Positions 8,560 to 16,552 of a DNA stretch of 47,326 nt are shown in pieces. This DNA comes from a bacterium (lineage in GTDB: Bacteria > Planctomycetota > Phycisphaerae > Phycisphaerales > SM1A02), in NCBI GenBank assembly GCA_029977865.1, contig JAPOKA010000016.1, positions 1 through 47,326 on the forward strand. The letters are read 5' to 3'. Both the position numbers and the translations under genes were made by a program. The notes under the pieces are model-generated. The model saw only the letters and a list, made by a program, of their open reading frames with translations. It did no database searches and had not been told where the DNA came from. Numbering within the stretch: the stretch's first letter is position 1; each line of letters starts with the position of its first letter.

Positions 8560-10218
8560 TCAGCGCGATCGAGGGCGCGGTCCGCTGGACTCACGCCCCC
8601 GCCTCGGCCCTCCGAGTGCCGCGGCGGCGTCGCTCAATCGCCGCGACATCAGCGGCCTCGATCCTCCGAAGTTCGACCTGAGCGACTCGATCGAAGCGGG
8701 CGGCCCATCGCCCCAGCCGAATCGTTGCAGCAAGAGATCGCGGGCCTGTGCGGGAAGCGCCAAGGTCCGCACTCGGAGCCGTTCGGGTCCGCGAAGCGAG
8801 TCGAACCACGGTGCGATCTGGAGGGTGAAGTCTGCGAGATCGATCCGAGCGTGGCGAGCGGCAGCACGTCGGACCGGCAAGCCCGATGCGATCGCGGCGA
8901 TCTGGCGATCGATGGCGAGGGTCAGCACTCCGCGAAGCGAACGGGTCGGGCCGCCGCGCACGGTCGGCTCGTAGCGATCGAGCGCAGTGCCGATCGCCTC
9001 GAAGGACTGCGCGAGCAGCACGCGAACTTCCTCCGCGGTGCGGGCGAGGAGCGGACCGCCCAAGACCTGCTCGATGCGGGAGACCGCAAGCGGCAGCACG
9101 GCGCGAACCGCCCTTCGCCGCAGCCCCGCCGCCCAGCGGAGGCGGGTCTCGAGTTCGTCGATCGCGGCCTCCGTGGTGCGGAGCGATCGCTGCGCGGACT
9201 GTGCTTCCCGCAGATGCCACGCCTCGACCGCGAGCAGGGTCTCTGCAGCGTCGAAGGCGGCGCGCATTCGGCGAGCCGAATCGACCAGGACCACTGCGTC
9301 GAGCGGCATCCACTGCTCGGCGAAGCCCCGCTGAGCGATCGGGGCGAAGGGAATGACTCTTGCCGCATCGGCCCGCTCGAAGGTCGGAAAGTGTCGCGAC
9401 GGAAGTTCGATTTCTCGCAGCCGTGCGGCCCGAAGCCGCCGGCACTCCGCAGCCACCGCCCGAAGTTCGCGGCCTTCGTGACGAGCGAACACCGCGAGCG
9501 GCATCAGGAGATCCCAGGCCTGAAGCAGCCGCGTCCGGAAGGCCTCGGCGCCGCGGCGGGTCTGCCGGCGAGCCCATGCTCCCGAATCGATCAGGGCCAG
9601 CCGCACCGACTCCCGCGAGCGGCCGAGCTCGGCAGCCACCGCCGCCGCAGCCGCGGTGGGTGAGCAGCCGAGTCGTCGGTGGTGCCGGAAGCGGGCGGCG
9701 AGCTGGTCCCGCGCGTCCGCGTCCAGACGGCGATAGGCCGCGGCCCGCTCGACGCGCGGTTGGTGCCCCTTCGAGAAGGCATCAAGCGCCGCGCGAAAGC
9801 AGCCCAACTTCGCCTCGCCGCTTCCGAAGTCGATCCAGTGGCAACACAAGCCCTCGGCCCTCCAACGATGGAGCGACCGGATCGAGACGCCCATCGCCGC
9901 CGCGGCGGCGTCGAACTCGAGCGCTCCCTCCGGCCGGCTCGCCGGCGTGAGGCCCAGTCCCTTCGAGAGTGCCGTGACCAGTCTTGCGAGGTCGCCGCGC
10001 AGATCGGCACCGACGAGCAGGTCCCCGTCCGCTTCCGATCGGTAGCCGCTGAGCCTGAACACCACGAAGGCGAGGGGATACTCCCGATCCGGCTCGATCT
10101 CGGCGATGAAGGCCTCGGCGCGAGTGAGGATTCGGGTGCGAGTCGCCGCCGGGGCGAAGGCGTACTGCCTCGCGAGGTCCGCCATCGCCGCAAGCCGGCA
10201 CCGTGCCGCCGACGGCAT
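8560..10218 (-). CDS. Putative sigma-70-like regulator with MerR-like HTH (uncertain)
   Basis: This 552-aa Ala/Arg-rich protein starts at ATG 10218, right after the MqnA stop and 3' of a GGAGGGG ribosome site; the frame is open further upstream but inside mqnA. It has a MerR-like segment (AAAMGVSIRSLHRWRAEGL, near residue 115), a second helix-turn-helix-like stretch (AAAVAAELGRSRESVRLAL, near residue 195), a long helical middle, and a C-terminal LLLQRFGWGDGPPASIESL that echoes sigma region 4. The HTH-like segments suggest DNA binding, but the sigma similarity is weak and the family is unknown to me. Its place at the end of the PKS/MqnA operon hints at a regulator. Confidence 0.4.
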   Translation of the reverse strand: MPSAARCRLAAMADLARQYAFAPAATRTRILTRAEAFIAEIEPDREYPLAFVVFRLSGYRSEADGDLLVGADLRGDLARLVTALSKGLGLTPASRPEGALEFDAAAAAMGVSIRSLHRWRAEGLCCHWIDFGSGEAKLGCFRAALDAFSKGHQPRVERAAAYRRLDADARDQLAARFRHHRRLGCSPTAAAAAVAAELGRSRESVRLALIDSGAWARRQTRRGAEAFRTRLLQAWDLLMPLAVFARHEGRELRAVAAECRRLRAARLREIELPSRHFPTFERADAARVIPFAPIAQRGFAEQWMPLDAVVLVDSARRMRAAFDAAETLLAVEAWHLREAQSAQRSLRTTEAAIDELETRLRWAAGLRRRAVRAVLPLAVSRIEQVLGGPLLARTAEEVRVLLAQSFEAIGTALDRYEPTVRGGPTRSLRGVLTLAIDRQIAAIASGLPVRRAAARHARIDLADFTLQIAPWFDSLRGPERLRVRTLALPAQARDLLLQRFGWGDGPPASIESLRSNFGGSRPLMSRRLSDAAAALGGPRRGRESSGPRPRSR

Positions 10219-10219
10219 G

Positions 10220-11074
10220 TCACCCCTCCAGGAACGCGAGCGGCCGCGGCGCCGGCAAGAGCCCATGACGGTGCGCGAGTCGGAAGAAGGTCTCGAGGCC
10301 CTCGATCTCGCGGGGGCCGATCTCGTACTTGAGCATCGAGTCGAGGTAGCGATCGGCGTCGAACTTCGGCCAGCCCCGGGCGATCGCGTGGCGATGCACG
10401 ATCGAGGGGATCCGGGTGCGGTTGTGCCGGCGCTGGTGATCGAGCGCCGCGGCGGCGGTGCGAAGGCGACGCTCGAGGGCATCGTCCCCGCGGGCCCGGC
10501 ACATCCACACCGCAAAGACGAAGGGCAAGCCGGTCGACTCGAGCCACGCTTCGCCGAGATCGAGCTGGTAGGGGTACTCGCGGTGATCGGGTGCCGCCAC
10601 CACCACCTTGTCTCCGATCAGCAGCAGACTCTCGGGCTTCGATCCCTCGGCGTCGGTCCCGTCGCCGCTGCGGGTGTCGAAGTCGATCATCTCCACCGCT
10701 CGGCCGAAGCGCTCGCGAAGGAGGACCTGGAGCAGGATCACCGAGGTGTGGCTGTCGGTGTCGGCATGCACCGTGGTCACGCGGGCGATCGGCACCCGGC
10801 TGTAGAGCCGCACCGTCATGGTGGCGCCTTCGCAACCGAGCATGCCCACCGGCGCCATCCGCAACGGCTCCGGACTCTTGACGTAGTCGGCGACCGAACA
10901 GAGCGCGAGGTCGACCTCGCCACGAAGGAGCCGATCGATCAGCGCGCTCGGCACGGCATGGTCGAGTTCGATCGACTCGAGCGACTCGAGCCCCGCGATC
11001 AGCGGCAGGGTGTTCAGGTAACTGACCACGCCGAGTCGGGTGCGGGCGGCGATGGGCGGTGGCGCGGTGGTCAT
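10220..11074 (-). CDS. mqnA: Chorismate dehydratase MqnA (futalosine menaquinone pathway)
   Basis: This is a 284-aa member of the MqnA/MqnD periplasmic-binding-protein-like fold. The signature VVSYLNTLPL lies near residue 15, followed by SALIDRLLRGEVDLALCSVADY and the ligand-pocket region SHTSVILLQVLL. MqnA dehydrates chorismate to 3-[(1-carboxyvinyl)oxy]benzoate, the first step of menaquinone synthesis by the futalosine route. SYLNT favours MqnA over MqnD. The ATG at 11074 overlaps the stop of the type III PKS (ATGA), which is unusual company for this gene. No other mqn gene is in the window. Confidence 0.85.
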   Translation of the reverse strand: MTTAPPPIAARTRLGVVSYLNTLPLIAGLESLESIELDHAVPSALIDRLLRGEVDLALCSVADYVKSPEPLRMAPVGMLGCEGATMTVRLYSRVPIARVTTVHADTDSHTSVILLQVLLRERFGRAVEMIDFDTRSGDGTDAEGSKPESLLLIGDKVVVAAPDHREYPYQLDLGEAWLESTGLPFVFAVWMCRARGDDALERRLRTAAAALDHQRRHNRTRIPSIVHRHAIARGWPKFDADRYLDSMLKYEIGPREIEGLETFFRLAHRHGLLPAPRPLAFLEG

Positions 11075-12240
11075 GGCCCGATCGTACGGGGGCCCTCCAC
11101 TGCGGGGTGGAGCCGTCGCGAAGAACGATCGAGTTCGATCGCGTCGATGGCGAGCCCCGGACCGAATGCAACCAGTTCCGCGGGCGGTTCGAGCCCGGAT
11201 CGCAGCGCTTCCTCGAGCACGAAGAGGATCGCCGCCGACGAGAGATTCCCGTGCTGCTGCAACACCCGCGACGCCACCGCGAGGCCTCGGCGGTCGAACT
11301 CGGGATCGACGGCGGCACATCCCGCTTCGACCGCCTCGAGAATGCCGGGACCTCCCGGATGCGGGAGCACCAGCCGCCTCCTCGCCGAATCCCCAGCGCG
11401 ATCGCACCCGCCAAGGAACTCCCCGATCCGTCGGCGCACCGCTCCCGGCACGTCGCGTGAGAGCGTCATGGCGAATCCGTGATCGGTGATCCGCCAGGTC
11501 ATCGAGTCGCGGTGCTCGATCATGGCGAGGCTGCGGCCCCGTCCGAGGGTGACCGAGGCGGACTCGCGATTGGGTGGGTGGGCCGCTCCACGAACCACCG
11601 CGGCGGCGGCACCGTCTGCGAAGAGCGCCGACGCCACCAGATTCTGCGGATCGAGATCGTGGCGAAGGTGCAGCGAGCACAACTCGACGCAGACGACCAG
11701 AACGGTCGCTTCTGGATCGTCGCCCGCAATGCTGCGGGCGGCGCGGAGCGCCGCCACCCCTCCGAAGCAGCCCATGAACCCAAGTTGCAGCGTCCGCAGG
11801 CTCGGTGAGAGCCCGACGCCACCGGCATCGATCAGGTCGATCGCAAGTCCTGGTGCGCGAAATCCAGTGCAGGTCGCGATGACGAGGTCGGTGACCGACG
11901 CGGGATCGACCCCCGCCGTTCGCATCGCCTGCGCCGACGCCGAGGCGGCGAGGGGCGGCGCATGGCGGGCGAACCTCTCCATGCGGGCTTCGGTCCCGAG
12001 TCGCGGCAGTTCGGCCGGATCCGCCACGATGGCGCGGTGCTCGATGCCGGAGCCATCGACGATCCGCCACCAGCGTTCAAGCGCTTCTCCCTCGAGTCCC
12101 CAGAGCCTCGCCTGCAGTTCGGCGAGTTCGCCCTGCGGCCATCGATGGGATGGCGTCGCGGTGCCGATCCCGGCGAGCACCGGCGCGACGCGAGCGGTCG
12201 CGGTCGCTCGGTCCGCGGTTGGCGAAGCCGAGGTGCTCAT
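11071..12240 (-). CDS. Type III polyketide synthase (chalcone/stilbene synthase-like)
   Basis: This is a 389-aa thiolase-fold enzyme. The catalytic triad of the family is visible: Cys158 in GFMGCFGG, His294 in LPHPGGPG and Asn332 in QHGNLSSA. Type III PKSs extend an acyl-CoA with malonyl-CoA and cyclise it to resorcinols, pyrones or related phenolics; in bacteria many use fatty-acyl starters. The ATG at 12240 overlaps the flavoprotein stop by 4 bp, and the gene's own stop overlaps mqnA. The pairing with a flavoprotein resembles bacterial phenolic-lipid operons. The product cannot be predicted from sequence alone. Confidence 0.9.
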   Translation of the reverse strand: MSTSASPTADRATATARVAPVLAGIGTATPSHRWPQGELAELQARLWGLEGEALERWWRIVDGSGIEHRAIVADPAELPRLGTEARMERFARHAPPLAASASAQAMRTAGVDPASVTDLVIATCTGFRAPGLAIDLIDAGGVGLSPSLRTLQLGFMGCFGGVAALRAARSIAGDDPEATVLVVCVELCSLHLRHDLDPQNLVASALFADGAAAAVVRGAAHPPNRESASVTLGRGRSLAMIEHRDSMTWRITDHGFAMTLSRDVPGAVRRRIGEFLGGCDRAGDSARRRLVLPHPGGPGILEAVEAGCAAVDPEFDRRGLAVASRVLQQHGNLSSAAILFVLEEALRSGLEPPAELVAFGPGLAIDAIELDRSSRRLHPAVEGPRTIGP

Positions 12241-13430
12241 CTCCCCCGAACCCAGCCGACGACTAGGCGCTCGAAGCGCTTCCGCGGGGCGTTCGGCAAG
12301 TGTTGGGCCACCCGCATCACTCCGCAACCAATCGCGAAGAGCTCAGTAGATAGCCACGCTCGTTCCACGAAGGCAACCCGGCGATTCGCCCACGCAACGC
12401 GGCGGTGTCGAATCAGATGAACCGCGGCAGCATCGGCGGTCCAACCGCGGTGCTGTTCCACCGCCTCGACAAGGCCGATCGCGGACTCGAACGCCCGGAG
12501 CATGCCTTCTCCGGTGATCGGACTCGAGTATCCGGCGGCATCACCGACGAGTGCGATCGGCCCCTTCGCCACCAGCTGCGGGCGCCACGGCATCGGGCCC
12601 GCGGCCAGCGTCGACTTCAGGCGAATCTCCGCTCCGCCAAAGGCTCCGAGCATCGATCGGACGAAGCCTTGCGGCGAGCGTGATTCTGCACCCGGACGCA
12701 CCAGCGCGGCGGCATGGACCTGAATCGGGCCATCGGTCGGCTGCTCGCACACAAGACCGAGGCACCCGCCCGGCCCCGTCAAGCCCTGAATCAATCCCGG
12801 CTTGATCGCGAGCGCTTCGACCACCGCCTCCGCGTCAAGCAGCTTCGCGGCGAACCCGAAACCTCTTCCGGCGGCGACCCGGCCGGCGAGCCCGGCTTGG
12901 CGGGCGATGCCGCTGCCAAGCCCGTCCGCAGCAACCACCAGCGGAGCCCGCCACCGGCGAGGTTCCGCTCCGCTGTCACCGGACGGATCGATGCGAAGCG
13001 TCGCGTGATCGCCATCGATCGCTTCGAGGGTCGCGGCGGCCGGCCGGACGCCCTCGACGCCCTCGGCGCATGCCAACTCCCAGAGTCGCCGATCGAGGCG
13101 ATCGCGCGAGACCTGCAGGCCGCCGGAGACTCCCTCGAACTTCAGGGGCACCGATGCGCTTCGCCGGCCCAACAGGTCGTGGCTTGCGACTTCGACGGTC
13201 TCCCCCGAGGCGACGGCAAGGATCGGCTCGAGCAAGTCCTGCCGCGCAAGCAGCCGGAGGGCGCTGGGGTGGAGGCAGTGGCCGCAGCACTTGTCCCGTC
13301 CGAGGGGACCGCGATCGACGATCGCAACCCGCATGCCGAGTCGCGCGAGGCCGATCGCCGCGAGGCACCCACCCGGGCCGCCACCGACCACGACGGCTTC
13401 GAATGACTCGACCAGTCCTTCTCTCGGCAT
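12237..13430 (-). CDS. FAD-dependent oxidoreductase, geranylgeranyl-reductase/PHBH-like
   Basis: This 397-aa flavoprotein has the N-terminal Rossmann motif VVGGGPGG (residues 14-21). A Cys-rich segment KCCGHCLHPSA sits where geranylgeranyl reductases carry their PCGGG motif, followed by the ribityl-binding GDAAGYSSPITGEGM near residue 315. The family includes aromatic hydroxylases and isoprenoid reductases. With the overlapping type III PKS it is a good candidate for tailoring the polyketide. It begins at ATG 13430, 6 nt after a TACCCT box, 27 bp downstream of alr. Confidence 0.8.
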   Translation of the reverse strand: MPREGLVESFEAVVVGGGPGGCLAAIGLARLGMRVAIVDRGPLGRDKCCGHCLHPSALRLLARQDLLEPILAVASGETVEVASHDLLGRRSASVPLKFEGVSGGLQVSRDRLDRRLWELACAEGVEGVRPAAATLEAIDGDHATLRIDPSGDSGAEPRRWRAPLVVAADGLGSGIARQAGLAGRVAAGRGFGFAAKLLDAEAVVEALAIKPGLIQGLTGPGGCLGLVCEQPTDGPIQVHAAALVRPGAESRSPQGFVRSMLGAFGGAEIRLKSTLAAGPMPWRPQLVAKGPIALVGDAAGYSSPITGEGMLRAFESAIGLVEAVEQHRGWTADAAAVHLIRHRRVAWANRRVAFVERAWLSTELFAIGCGVMRVAQHLPNAPRKRFERLVVGWVRGR

Positions 13431-13436
13431 CGGTGG

Positions 13437-13442
13437 AGGGTA
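13437..13442 (-). promoter_or_regulatory. Candidate -10 box (TACCCT) for a leaderless PKS operon transcript
   Basis: On the minus strand TACCCT, then CCACCG, then ATG of the flavoprotein gene. The 6-nt gap would put the transcript start at the ATG. No consensus -35 is visible, and the box lies only 16 bp past the alr stop, so read-through from alr is also possible. Confidence 0.3.
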
Positions 13443-13457
13443 CGCAGACTGCCCGAA

Positions 13458-14714
13458 TCACGCAGTGACGCGGCTCGCATCGCGGACCACCTCGACCACC
13501 GGCGCGGAGGCGTCGCTCGCCAGCCCGGCGATGTGCACTCGCGGAATGCGCGGGCTCAATCCGCAGAGAAGTTCGTGCGGAAGGACGCCCGCCCGCGCCG
13601 CCACCGCGGGAAGGTGCGTCGGCGCGTGCGGGTCGGTGCCGATCAATTCGACCTGCCAGCCGAGCATCGACGCCCGCCGCAAGGGGCCACCGGCGGCGAG
13701 CCGCTGCTCGGCTTCGGTGAGATCGATGGTGATCTGATCCATGCTCACCGCGCCGATCACCGGCGCCGGCACGGCCTCGGACGCGAGCGGCCCCGAAGCC
13801 CGCACCAGCGTGATGGGTGGGGTCCCGCGTCGGGTCGGGATTCCGTCGGCGTACCCGACCGGCACCAGTCCCACCACGGTGTCGCGGGTCGCGGTCCAGG
13901 TCGATCCGTAGCCGACCGACTCGCCCGCGGCGATGCGCTTGACGTGCACCACTTCGCTCGACCAGCTCACCGCCGGGCGCAACTCGTCGCTGCCCTCGAG
14001 TCGCTCTTCGGCGGGGAGATCCTCCGATCCGTACCCGGCCCAGGCGAGCCCGAAGCGAACCATGCCGCGGTGAAACCTCGGATGACGCATCAGCGCATGC
14101 GTGCTCGAGACGTGCACGAGGCACGACTCGGGCAGTTCGACCCGCGCAAGCACCGCGTCGAACGAGGAGAGTTGATGACGGGTCTGCTCGGGATCGCGCT
14201 TGGAGTCGCTGAAGTGGGTCATCACCCCGGCCAGCCGCAACGCCTCTTCGCCCGCCACCCGCCGCACCAGATCCTCGGCCTCGCCCAACTCCACGCCGCC
14301 CCGCCGAAGTCCGGTGTCGATCTCGACGTGCACCGGGATCCGCAGTCCCAGTCTCCGGGCGGTCCCGGCAAGACGCTCGGCCTGCGCGACGTCATGGATC
14401 GTCAAGTGGGCGGCACCACCGGCGAGCAGCGACTCGAGTCCGTCGCCGCGGCGAACCTCCCGCACCGGCATCAGCACCAGCAGCGGAACGCCAAGCCCTT
14501 CCTCGCCGAGCGCCACCGCCTGATCGGGGGAGTAGACCGCCAATAAATGCGAGGCTGGCGCGAGCCGACGGGCGATTCTCGCCGCCCCGAGCCCGTAGGC
14601 ATCGGCCTTGACGATCGGGCACAGTCGACAGTTGGGGCCCACGAGTCGACGAACCGCCGCGACGTTGGCGTCGATCGCGGCGAGCTCGATGCGGATGACA
14701 CTGGTCGCGGGCAT
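13458..14714 (-). CDS. alr: Alanine racemase
   Basis: This 418-aa PLP enzyme interconverts L- and D-alanine for peptidoglycan. The PLP lysine is in IVKADAYGLG (Lys36). The TIM-barrel strands follow (HVEIDTGLRRGG, GVMTHFSDSK). The catalytic Tyr region is SVGYGSTWTA, and the C-terminal beta domain carries VPVGYADGIPT and GAVSMDQITIDL. All hallmarks are present and the length is close to that expected for the family. GGAAGGA directly precedes the ATG. It is transcribed away from the DEAD-box helicase; the intervening 330 bp hold divergent promoters. Confidence 0.93.
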   Translation of the reverse strand: MPATSVIRIELAAIDANVAAVRRLVGPNCRLCPIVKADAYGLGAARIARRLAPASHLLAVYSPDQAVALGEEGLGVPLLVLMPVREVRRGDGLESLLAGGAAHLTIHDVAQAERLAGTARRLGLRIPVHVEIDTGLRRGGVELGEAEDLVRRVAGEEALRLAGVMTHFSDSKRDPEQTRHQLSSFDAVLARVELPESCLVHVSSTHALMRHPRFHRGMVRFGLAWAGYGSEDLPAEERLEGSDELRPAVSWSSEVVHVKRIAAGESVGYGSTWTATRDTVVGLVPVGYADGIPTRRGTPPITLVRASGPLASEAVPAPVIGAVSMDQITIDLTEAEQRLAAGGPLRRASMLGWQVELIGTDPHAPTHLPAVAARAGVLPHELLCGLSPRIPRVHIAGLASDASAPVVEVVRDASRVTA

Positions 14715-15046
14715 TCCTTCCGTGGCTCCCGACCGGAGCGTACCGGAATCTCGGTGCGCGATGCGGGCTTGTATCGGTCGCCGCCCCGCTCTACCATCAT
14801 CGCGTTCTCGCTGATCCGGCTTGGGGGTTCGACCGCCATTCGTGGCGATCGCCGACCGAGCGGAGACGCGGCCGATCGATGCCTCCGCGAGCGGAACCCG
14901 GCGTCGCCCATCGTCCGACAGCGAAGTTCGAGCGTCGCGGTTGCTCGCGACGCGAGCCCTTCACGGGAAGTGCCATCGGGCCGTCCCTTGCGAAGTCCGC
15001 CCTCGACCGCTCCGGTCGCTTCAGGCTTCGCCATTCCGATCGAGAC
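14715..15046. other. Divergent intergenic region between alr and the DEAD-box helicase gene
   Basis: No gene is supported. Minus strand: a TACGCT box about 22 nt before alr's GGAAGGA site. Plus strand: a TTGTAT-17-TACCAT promoter candidate at 14769-14797, which would give the helicase a leader of roughly 240 nt. Confidence 0.4.
14769..14797 (+). promoter_or_regulatory. Candidate promoter of the DEAD-box helicase gene
   Basis: TTGTAT at 14769-14774 and TACCAT at 14792-14797 are separated by 17 bp. The predicted transcript would have a leader of about 240 nt before the ATG at 15047. Confidence 0.3.
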
Positions 15047-16405
15047 ATGAGCGACCTGCGCGACCGCGACGAGATCTTCGACACCAGCACCACCTTCGCC
15101 GAACTCGGCTTGGCGGCACCGCTCGCCAAGGCGGTCGCGGAGATGGGCTTCGTGCATCCGACCCGAATCCAGGCGCAACTCGTGCCGGTGGCGCTCACCG
15201 GGCGATGCGTCCTCGGACAGGCGAAGACCGGCACCGGCAAGACCGCCGCCTTCGGACTGCCGGTGGTGCACCGGCTCGCCGAGACCAAGGATCCCTTCGC
15301 GGCGCTGGTGCTCGTCCCCACCCGCGAGTTGGCCATCCAAGTGACCCGCGAGATGCGCGAGTTCGCCAAGCACACCGCGCTGCAGACGGTCGCGATCTAC
15401 GGCGGCCAGCCGATTCGCACTCAGGCCGCCAAGCTCGAGAAGAAGCCCTCGATCGTGGTGGGCACTCCGGGCCGGGTGATGGACATGCACGGACGCGGGC
15501 TCCTGCCCTACGGCGACATCCGCATCGCGGTGCTCGACGAGGTCGACCGGATGCTCGACATCGGATTCCGCGACGACATCCGCCGCATCCTCGGTTCCCT
15601 CAAGCACAAGCCGCAGACGATCTTCGTCTCCGCGACCATCTCGCCCGAGATCGAGAAGCTCGCCCGGACCTATATGAAGGATCCGGAGAAGATCGTCACC
15701 GCCGCAGCCAGCCTCACCGTCAACCAGGTCAACCAGCGCTATCTCCCGGTCGAGCCTTGGGACAAGCGCCGCCTGCTGCTTCACCTTCTCAAGAAGGAGA
15801 CTCCGGGCCTCACCGTGGTGTTCTGCCGCACCAAGCGGACCGTCGACACCGTGGCCCAGTACCTCGCGGACAAGGGCATCGACGCCCACGCCATCCACGG
15901 GGACATGTTCCAGAACAAGCGCAACAAGGTGATCGACCAGCTGCGAGCCGGGAAGCTCGGCGTGCTGGTCGCCTCCGACCTCGCCTCGCGAGGGCTCGAC
16001 GTCGACGACATCACCCACGTCATCAACTACGACCTGCCCGACGATCCCGAGGTCTACGTCCACCGCATCGGGCGAACCGCGCGAGCCGGCCGCTCCGGCG
16101 TGGCGTGGAGTTTCGTCTGCCCGGACCAGGGCGAACTGCTCACCTCGATCGAGATGCTCGCCAACATCGAGATTCCTCGGCTCGAGTACCCGGACTTCCA
16201 GCCCGGACCGGTGCCCGCCGACGTGCAGGCGCACCGCGAACTCGATGCGCAGCGGAAGGCAGACCGCGCGGTCTCGCAGAACCGCTTCACGGTGGTGGTC
16301 CCCACTCCCGCCGCCGTCGACCCCAACCGTTTCCCCGGCGGAATCGTGCCGGTCGAGGCGCCCCTCAAGCGCCTTGGCGGCCGCACCAAGACCCGCCGTC
16401 GCTGA
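15047..16405 (+). CDS. DEAD-box RNA helicase (motif II reads DEVD)
   Basis: This 452-aa helicase carries every family motif: Q motif region (FAELGL...HPTRIQAQ), motif I AKTGTGKT, Ia PTRELAIQ, Ib TPGR, II DEVD, III SAT, V SRGLDVDDI and VI HRIGRTARAG. It unwinds short RNA duplexes, typically in ribosome assembly or mRNA decay. Motif II has Val instead of Ala, a tolerated variant. The tail of about 75 residues is Pro-rich and ends in basic KTRRR, likely an RNA-binding extension. The start ATG 15047 begins the protein 13 residues before the Q-motif Phe; an in-frame ATG at 14879 would add an unlikely Arg-rich leader. Confidence 0.93.
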   Translation: MSDLRDRDEIFDTSTTFAELGLAAPLAKAVAEMGFVHPTRIQAQLVPVALTGRCVLGQAKTGTGKTAAFGLPVVHRLAETKDPFAALVLVPTRELAIQVTREMREFAKHTALQTVAIYGGQPIRTQAAKLEKKPSIVVGTPGRVMDMHGRGLLPYGDIRIAVLDEVDRMLDIGFRDDIRRILGSLKHKPQTIFVSATISPEIEKLARTYMKDPEKIVTAAASLTVNQVNQRYLPVEPWDKRRLLLHLLKKETPGLTVVFCRTKRTVDTVAQYLADKGIDAHAIHGDMFQNKRNKVIDQLRAGKLGVLVASDLASRGLDVDDITHVINYDLPDDPEVYVHRIGRTARAGRSGVAWSFVCPDQGELLTSIEMLANIEIPRLEYPDFQPGPVPADVQAHRELDAQRKADRAVSQNRFTVVVPTPAAVDPNRFPGGIVPVEAPLKRLGGRTKTRRR

Positions 16406-16552
16406 CCCACTCGGACGCCGTACCGCGTTCACCCGAGCCTCCGACCCGAATCGACCGACTCCACACCGTCGCCCGCATCGTCGCGGGCGAATCTCCGCCG
16501 ACGACTCGTCGAGTCCGTCGTGCCCCGCCGGATGACTTGCACCGGGAGACTT

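Noticed and set aside
10219-10515. N-terminal extension of the sigma-like protein to 651 aa
   Set aside because: The extra 99 residues lie inside mqnA and read as an Arg/Ser shadow; ATG 10218 has a GGAGGGG site.
15530-15560. DEVD in place of DEAD as a sign of a defective helicase
   Set aside because: The essential Asp-Glu and final Asp are kept and every other motif is intact; Val at the third position is tolerated.
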